A stretch of DNA of 17,739 nucleotides from an uncultured Treponema sp. GTDB lineage: Bacteria; Spirochaetota; Spirochaetia; Treponematales; Treponemataceae. The DNA lies in the NCBI GenBank assembly GCA_905372345.1, contig CAJPPE010000006.1, forward strand, positions 1-17,739. Direction: 5' to 3'. A program made the translations under genes and the position numbers. The first letter of the stretch is position 1; each line of letters begins with the position of its first letter. Positions 13,835 through 17,739 of this stretch are shown piece by piece. Below the pieces are notes generated by a model. The model was not told where the DNA came from and searched no databases. It was given only the letters and a program-made list of their open reading frames with translations.

Positions 13835-15271
13835 TTAAAAAAATTGATAAAAGCCGTCCATAAATTTTCTAAAAGATGAACCTTTTTTTATATCGAGCGG
13901 GCAGATAAGCGGAATGGTTTTTAGCACAATGTCCGAATCTTTAATTCTATATTCTATACGGCCGATTTGCTGACTTGCAAAAAGAGGAGCCCTCATTAGA
14001 TCAGGTAAAATTATAACTTGTTCTATATGCCTCTCATCGTTTTTAAAAACCGTAAGATAGTCTTGCGAAAAGTCCTCATCGGCGATGAGAGGTGTAAAGG
14101 CGGAAGTTTTTACATTCAGGTTTGAGCCTAGGACTCTTACACTTTTTTTAATTTTGTTGTGCTCTCTTATGTCAAAACTTTTAAAATTATCGAATGCAAA
14201 ATTTATAAGCTTGATGGAATTTTGCTCCCGCTTAAAAATTCCTTCGGTAAAACTTTTGCCATGACCGCCGAGGATGACCGCAATAAAACGCTCGCCGTTT
14301 TTTTGAGCTGTAAGCGAAATATTAAAACCGGACTCATAAATAAAGCCTGTTTTTAAACCGTCACAGCCTTCTATTTTTTTTAGGAGGGTATTGGTGGCAG
14401 GCTTAATTTGAAGCTCATTGAAACCTGCGTAGCTTTTTTTGATAAGAATATTGTGTTTTTGGGGATAGCTTATCTCATTTACCGAATGAAACTTTTTTAA
14501 GTTTTCGGGATATTGTTTTAAATAATGGAGGGAAAATAAAGCAAAGTCCCTTGCCGTGGTTTGATTTTTTTCGCTTAAGCCCGAAGAATCCTCAAAGCGG
14601 GTGGCTTTTAAGCCCATCGTTTTAACGGCCTCGTTCATTTTGAGCGTAAACTTTTTAAGGCTTCCTTCCGTAAGCAGGGCAGCTGCAAGGGCTGCATCAT
14701 TCCCCGAGCAAACAGCCATTCCCCTTATCAATTCTCCTATACTTAAACTTTGATTTTCTCCCAAGCCCATCCAAGCAGCTCCTTTTGGCAGAAAAATTGC
14801 CCAAGCCTCCTTAGGCGGAAAAACAACCTTTTCCAAATCTTTAAACTCAGGCTTTTGAAGCATGGTATAAATTGTTACCAGCTTTGTAAGGGAGGCCGGA
14901 GGGATTATTTTATCTGCATTGTATTCGGCTAAAATTGTACCGGTGTTTGCGTGAATAAGAATGTAGGACTCGGCATCGATTTTAGGTAATTCTATTTTTT
15001 TGGTCGATGGGTCAATGTTAGAAGACGATGATTTTACGGGCAAAAAATTTTCTATGGAATTAAGGGGCGGAAACTCGTTATTAATCTTGTGCCGGCTGTA
15101 AAAGGTTTTAAGAGCCGCTTTTTTTTCTTCTTGTGAAACCTCAAGAGGCTGTGCTTTTTTTAATTCCGAAACATGGAAAAAAATAAAACCTGCAAGGCTC
15201 AATACACAAAAAAGCACAGCCCCAAGGAGAACAAAAATAAATTTTATAATTCCGTTTGTGCTGTGCTTCAT
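13835..15271 (-). CDS. D-alanyl-D-alanine carboxypeptidase (peptidase S11, PBP5-type)
   Basis: The enzyme removes the terminal D-Ala from peptidoglycan stem peptides outside the cytoplasmic membrane. The 478-residue protein has an N-terminal membrane segment (about 9-32) with no clear signal-peptidase site, so it is probably held by a signal anchor rather than by the C-terminal amphipathic helix of E. coli PBP5. A linker follows (about 35-95). The penicillin-binding motifs are complete: SLTK (S127 nucleophile, K130), SGN (189-191) and KTG (307-309). A C-terminal beta-rich region (about 370-470) matches the PBP5 C-terminal domain by position. The gene follows asnS after 32 bases, with no promoter seen in the gap, so it probably depends on the asnS promoter. 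No strong SD precedes the ATG. Confidence 0.93.
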   Translation of the reverse strand: MKHSTNGIIKFIFVLLGAVLFCVLSLAGFIFFHVSELKKAQPLEVSQEEKKAALKTFYSRHKINNEFPPLNSIENFLPVKSSSSNIDPSTKKIELPKIDAESYILIHANTGTILAEYNADKIIPPASLTKLVTIYTMLQKPEFKDLEKVVFPPKEAWAIFLPKGAAWMGLGENQSLSIGELIRGMAVCSGNDAALAAALLTEGSLKKFTLKMNEAVKTMGLKATRFEDSSGLSEKNQTTARDFALFSLHYLKQYPENLKKFHSVNEISYPQKHNILIKKSYAGFNELQIKPATNTLLKKIEGCDGLKTGFIYESGFNISLTAQKNGERFIAVILGGHGKSFTEGIFKREQNSIKLINFAFDNFKSFDIREHNKIKKSVRVLGSNLNVKTSAFTPLIADEDFSQDYLTVFKNDERHIEQVIILPDLMRAPLFASQQIGRIEYRIKDSDIVLKTIPLICPLDIKKGSSFRKFMDGFYQFF

Positions 15272-15303
15272 TTTTTTAAGGTCTTAAATTTTTTACTAAA
15301 AAA

Positions 15304-16725
15304 TTAGAACTCGGCTAATTTCGGTGCTCTGGGGAAGGGGATAACATCCCTTATGTTTCCCATACCCGTAACATAGAGGAGAAGCCTCTCAAACCCGAGT
15401 CCGAATCCCGAATGAGGAACTGTACCGTATCGGCGGAGGTCAAGGTACCACCAATAGTCTTCTTCTCTTAAACCTAATTCCTTAATTCGCCCTTGTAAAA
15501 TATCGAGGTTTTCTTCCCTTTCCGAGCCCCCGATTATTTCGCCCAAGCCCGGTACAAGCACGTCCATAGCCCGCACCGTTTTTCCGTCCTCGTTCACCTT
15601 CATATAGAAGGACTTAATCTCCTTGGGATAGTTTGTAACAATTACCGGTCCCTTATAAACTTCTTCAGTTAAAAACCTTTCATGTTCGCTCTGGAGGTCG
15701 CAGCCCCAATAGGGTTTAAACTCAAAGCGGTCAATGTGCTTTTCAAGCTCGGCTATAGCCTCCGTATAGGTAAGGCGGGTAAAGGGCGTGCTTACAACAT
15801 TTTTAAGCATTTCGATAAGCCCTTTTTTGATTCTTGAATCAAAAAATTCCAAATCCTCCCTGCATTTTTCCAAGGCCCATTTTAAAAGATAGACGATAAA
15901 GTCTTCTGCCAGCTCCATGTTTTCTTTTATGGTAAAAAAGGACATCTCGGGCTCAACCATCCAAAATTCTGCGAGGTGGCGGCTTGTGTTTGAGTTTTCC
16001 GCTCTAAAAGTCGGGCCGAATGTGTAAATGCGCGAAAGGGCAGTCGCATAGGTTTCTCCTTCAAGCTGGCCTGAAACGGTCAGGTTAGCCTGCTTGCCGA
16101 AAAAGTCTTGGGAATAATCTATTTTAAAGGAATCGGGATCCTTTTTTTCTTTTAGAGCTTTTTTTACGGTTTCTTCTATATCGAAGGTCGTAACATGGAA
16201 CATTTCGCCTGCACCCTCGCAGTCCGAGCCGGTAATAATCGGCGTATGCACATATTGAAAACCTCTTTCCTGAAAAAAGGTGTGGATTGCATAGGCCATC
16301 CGGCTTCTCATACGGGCAACAGCCCCGAAGGTATTGGTACGGGCTCTCAAGTGAGCTATGTCCCTTAAAAATTCCATGCTATGCCGCTTTTTTTGCAAAG
16401 GATATTTTTCCTGATCAGCCTCACCGAAAATATGGATATTATTAGCCTGAAGCTCAACTCTTTGCCCTGCCGCAGGGGAGGGAATGAGATTGCCCGATAC
16501 CTTTATCGAAACTCCGGTACCGGCCTTTTTTAAGAGCACTTCAGTATTATTATCGAGACCGGTATCCCTGTCAAAGGTTGCCTGAATGGAGGCAAAACAA
16601 GAGCCGTCATTGATCTCGATAAAAACCAAATTCTTGGTTTCCCGCTTTGTACGAACCCAGCCGTAAACATCGATTGCTTGGCCTTTAGGTTCGGAGGTTA
16701 AAATATCTTTGATTAAATGTATCAT
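15304..16725 (-). CDS. asnS: asparaginyl-tRNA synthetase
   Basis: The class II synthetase charges tRNA-Asn with asparagine in the cytoplasm. The 473-residue protein has the bacterial length: an N-terminal OB-fold anticodon-binding domain (about 1-105, [20 protein letters not shown]), the hinge with [20 protein letters not shown], class II motif 2 with [25 protein letters not shown] sequence (about 240-260) and motif 3 [12 protein letters not shown] (about 439-450). The AsnRS-type [11 protein letters not shown] and HSGFGLG segments separate it from AspRS. The presence of AsnRS means direct charging is possible, not only the transamidation route. The ATG at 16723-16725 lies 9 bases after a perfect TATAAT, with no SD, so the mRNA leader should be about 3 bases. 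No T-box is present. The carboxypeptidase gene follows in the same direction. Confidence 0.97.
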   Translation of the reverse strand: MIHLIKDILTSEPKGQAIDVYGWVRTKRETKNLVFIEINDGSCFASIQATFDRDTGLDNNTEVLLKKAGTGVSIKVSGNLIPSPAAGQRVELQANNIHIFGEADQEKYPLQKKRHSMEFLRDIAHLRARTNTFGAVARMRSRMAYAIHTFFQERGFQYVHTPIITGSDCEGAGEMFHVTTFDIEETVKKALKEKKDPDSFKIDYSQDFFGKQANLTVSGQLEGETYATALSRIYTFGPTFRAENSNTSRHLAEFWMVEPEMSFFTIKENMELAEDFIVYLLKWALEKCREDLEFFDSRIKKGLIEMLKNVVSTPFTRLTYTEAIAELEKHIDRFEFKPYWGCDLQSEHERFLTEEVYKGPVIVTNYPKEIKSFYMKVNEDGKTVRAMDVLVPGLGEIIGGSEREENLDILQGRIKELGLREEDYWWYLDLRRYGTVPHSGFGLGFERLLLYVTGMGNIRDVIPFPRAPKLAEF

Positions 16726-16734
16726 AATAGGTAT

Positions 16735-16762
16735 ATTATATGGTAAATTCCGATTCTGTCAA
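16735..16762 (-). promoter_or_regulatory. consensus promoter of asnS
   Basis: On the minus strand TTGACA (16762-16757), a 16-base spacer and TATAAT (16740-16735), both hexamers perfect. Expected start near 16728, three bases before the ATG. Confidence 0.85.
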
Positions 16763-16804
16763 GCAAGTCTTTTAAAATGGATTGGCAAGACTTTGTAAAA
16801 TATC

Positions 16805-16833
16805 TTGACCCTATACTTGCTATGTGATAAAAT
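16805..16833 (+). promoter_or_regulatory. promoter of the secreted-protein gene
   Basis: TTGACC (16805-16810), a 17-base spacer and TAAAAT (16828-16833), with TGA before the -10 (extended -10). Start expected near 16840, giving a leader of about 30 bases with AGGAG (16858-16862) 8 bases before the ATG. It diverges from the asnS promoter. Confidence 0.8.
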
Positions 16834-16870
16834 CATAAAACTTTAAGATTAACAAATAGGAGTTCATTTT

Positions 16871-17739
16871 ATGAAAAAACTTTTTATCGGTATCGCTTTG
16901 TGCTCTTTTTTCTTTTTACCTTTGACAGCCCATGAAGAGGAACATAAAAGTCCTTCTTCAGAGTATCATAATAATAAGAAAGTATCCTATACTACAACTA
17001 TAAATGCTATTGTTACATGGCCGGCTCAAGCCTTGGTAGGTGTAACTCAAAGTTTTAAAGTTCCGTTTATGCAGTTTGATAACCCTTTGACGAAGGATAA
17101 TAATATCAACTTTAAAATCGGTGCGGAAATAACACCTATTACAACCGAAGGTAAATTCAATATTACTTGGACACCTATCGCCTTTTTAGAATTATATACG
17201 GAATCAAGGATAGGTTCAGGCTGGAAACTTACAAATGAGTTATTAGGTACGGCCATTAATGAAAATAAGGGTGGAAAGACAAACAAGACTCCTATAAATT
17301 TTAGTAAAGCTGTATATTCATTTGCATTAGGAGGGGCTTTTCAGTTTGATCTTGGGGCTGTCATACCTCATGATTGGAGTCATGTTATTTTTAAAACGGA
17401 TCATTACGCTCTCTATAAAGCAATGACAGGAGTAAATTCTGAAACTTCATGGCTTTATCAAGCTGATTACGGAGAAAACCGCAATGGTTGGAGATACATG
17501 AGCTCTTATGTAATAGGATATAAGCTGCCTCTATTTTTAGATTTAATTGCAATGAAAATAGATGTAGAAAAAAAACTGTTTGCTTCTCCCAAAGGGCTCG
17601 ATAATAAAGTATGGGGTGAAGACCTGTTCCTAACCACCTTCGGTCCCATCATTAATTTTAACATTAAAAAAGATTATAATATAATGCTTTTGGTTCAATG
17701 GTATACTTATCCGGTTTATAAAAATGATGATAAGTATGC
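16871..17739 (+). CDS. secreted, probably outer-membrane protein, cut by the window end
   Basis: The frame runs from ATG 16871 to the window edge without a stop (289 complete codons). The N-terminus is a classical signal peptide: KK, a hydrophobic core (LFIGIALCSFFFLPL) and a signal peptidase I site after LTA, residue 20, followed by an acidic, His-containing start of the mature protein (HEEEHK). The Cys in the core is not in a lipobox. The rest alternates polar and hydrophobic residues with many aromatics and few cysteines (INFKIGAEITPI, KFNITWTPIAFLELYTESRI, VYSFALGGAFQFDLGAVI), as in outer-membrane beta-barrels. I recognise no named family. Promoter and SD are both strong, so it should be well expressed. 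The C-terminus, needed to test for a barrel-closing strand, is outside the window. Confidence 0.75.
   Translation, partial: MKKLFIGIALCSFFFLPLTAHEEEHKSPSSEYHNNKKVSYTTTINAIVTWPAQALVGVTQSFKVPFMQFDNPLTKDNNINFKIGAEITPITTEGKFNITWTPIAFLELYTESRIGSGWKLTNELLGTAINENKGGKTNKTPINFSKAVYSFALGGAFQFDLGAVIPHDWSHVIFKTDHYALYKAMTGVNSETSWLYQADYGENRNGWRYMSSYVIGYKLPLFLDLIAMKIDVEKKLFASPKGLDNKVWGEDLFLTTFGPIINFNIKKDYNIMLLVQWYTYPVYKNDDKY

Noticed and set aside
1..17739. tRNA or rRNA genes, CRISPR arrays, insertion-sequence ends
   Set aside because: No cloverleaf, regularly spaced repeats or paired terminal inverted repeats around a transposase were seen by eye.

Overview
The window looks like a spirochaete chromosome of moderate-to-low GC, most likely Treponema and close to T. 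denticola. The strongest pointer is a gene pair: a stand-alone di-iron metallo-beta-lactamase-fold protein (the ODP family) followed by a chemoreceptor with no membrane segment and no sensor domain. This pair is known from T. denticola as an oxygen/iron sensor feeding chemotaxis. The species assignment is inference from gene content; no database search was possible.

Layout. (1) 6-2195, minus: a YibQ-type divergent polysaccharide deacetylase and tsaD, end to end, from one consensus promoter. (2) 2312-3166, plus: an Rpn/PD-(D/E)XK transposase-like nuclease with its own promoter, divergent from unit 1. (3) 3200-6431, minus: a REC-STAS-REC regulator overlapping a soluble hybrid histidine kinase with two receivers. 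(4) 6507-7822, plus: a DJ-1/YajL protein translationally coupled to a SAM methyltransferase. (5) 7916-9707, plus: the ODP sensor and its cytoplasmic chemoreceptor, separated by a block made almost entirely of inverted repeats. (6) 9780-13476, plus: an SPFH-like membrane protein, a [4Fe-4S] uracil-DNA glycosylase and PriA. (7) 13477-13834: a gene-poor spacer with one strong hairpin and doubtful small ORFs. (8) 13835-16725, minus: asnS followed by a D,D-carboxypeptidase. (9) 16871 to the end, plus: the 5' part of a secreted, probably outer-membrane, protein.

How the parts relate. Units 3 to 5 are signalling and stress genes: an intracellular phosphorelay, a DJ-1 protein and an oxygen/iron chemotaxis module. 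Units 1, 6 and 8 are housekeeping (t6A tRNA modification, DNA repair and replication restart, wall trimming, aminoacylation).

The most notable patterns: (a) four genes (the deacetylase, the REC-STAS-REC regulator, the SPFH-like protein and asnS) have good promoters whose -10 box lies only 6 to 9 bases before the start codon, with no Shine-Dalgarno sequence, so their mRNAs should be leaderless or nearly so, while four other promoters have normal leaders and SD sites; (b) the ODP-chemoreceptor spacer has overlapping, mutually exclusive stems and looks like an inserted repeat flanked by TATG; (c) the REC-STAS-REC regulator has an unusual architecture for a partner of a soluble hybrid kinase.
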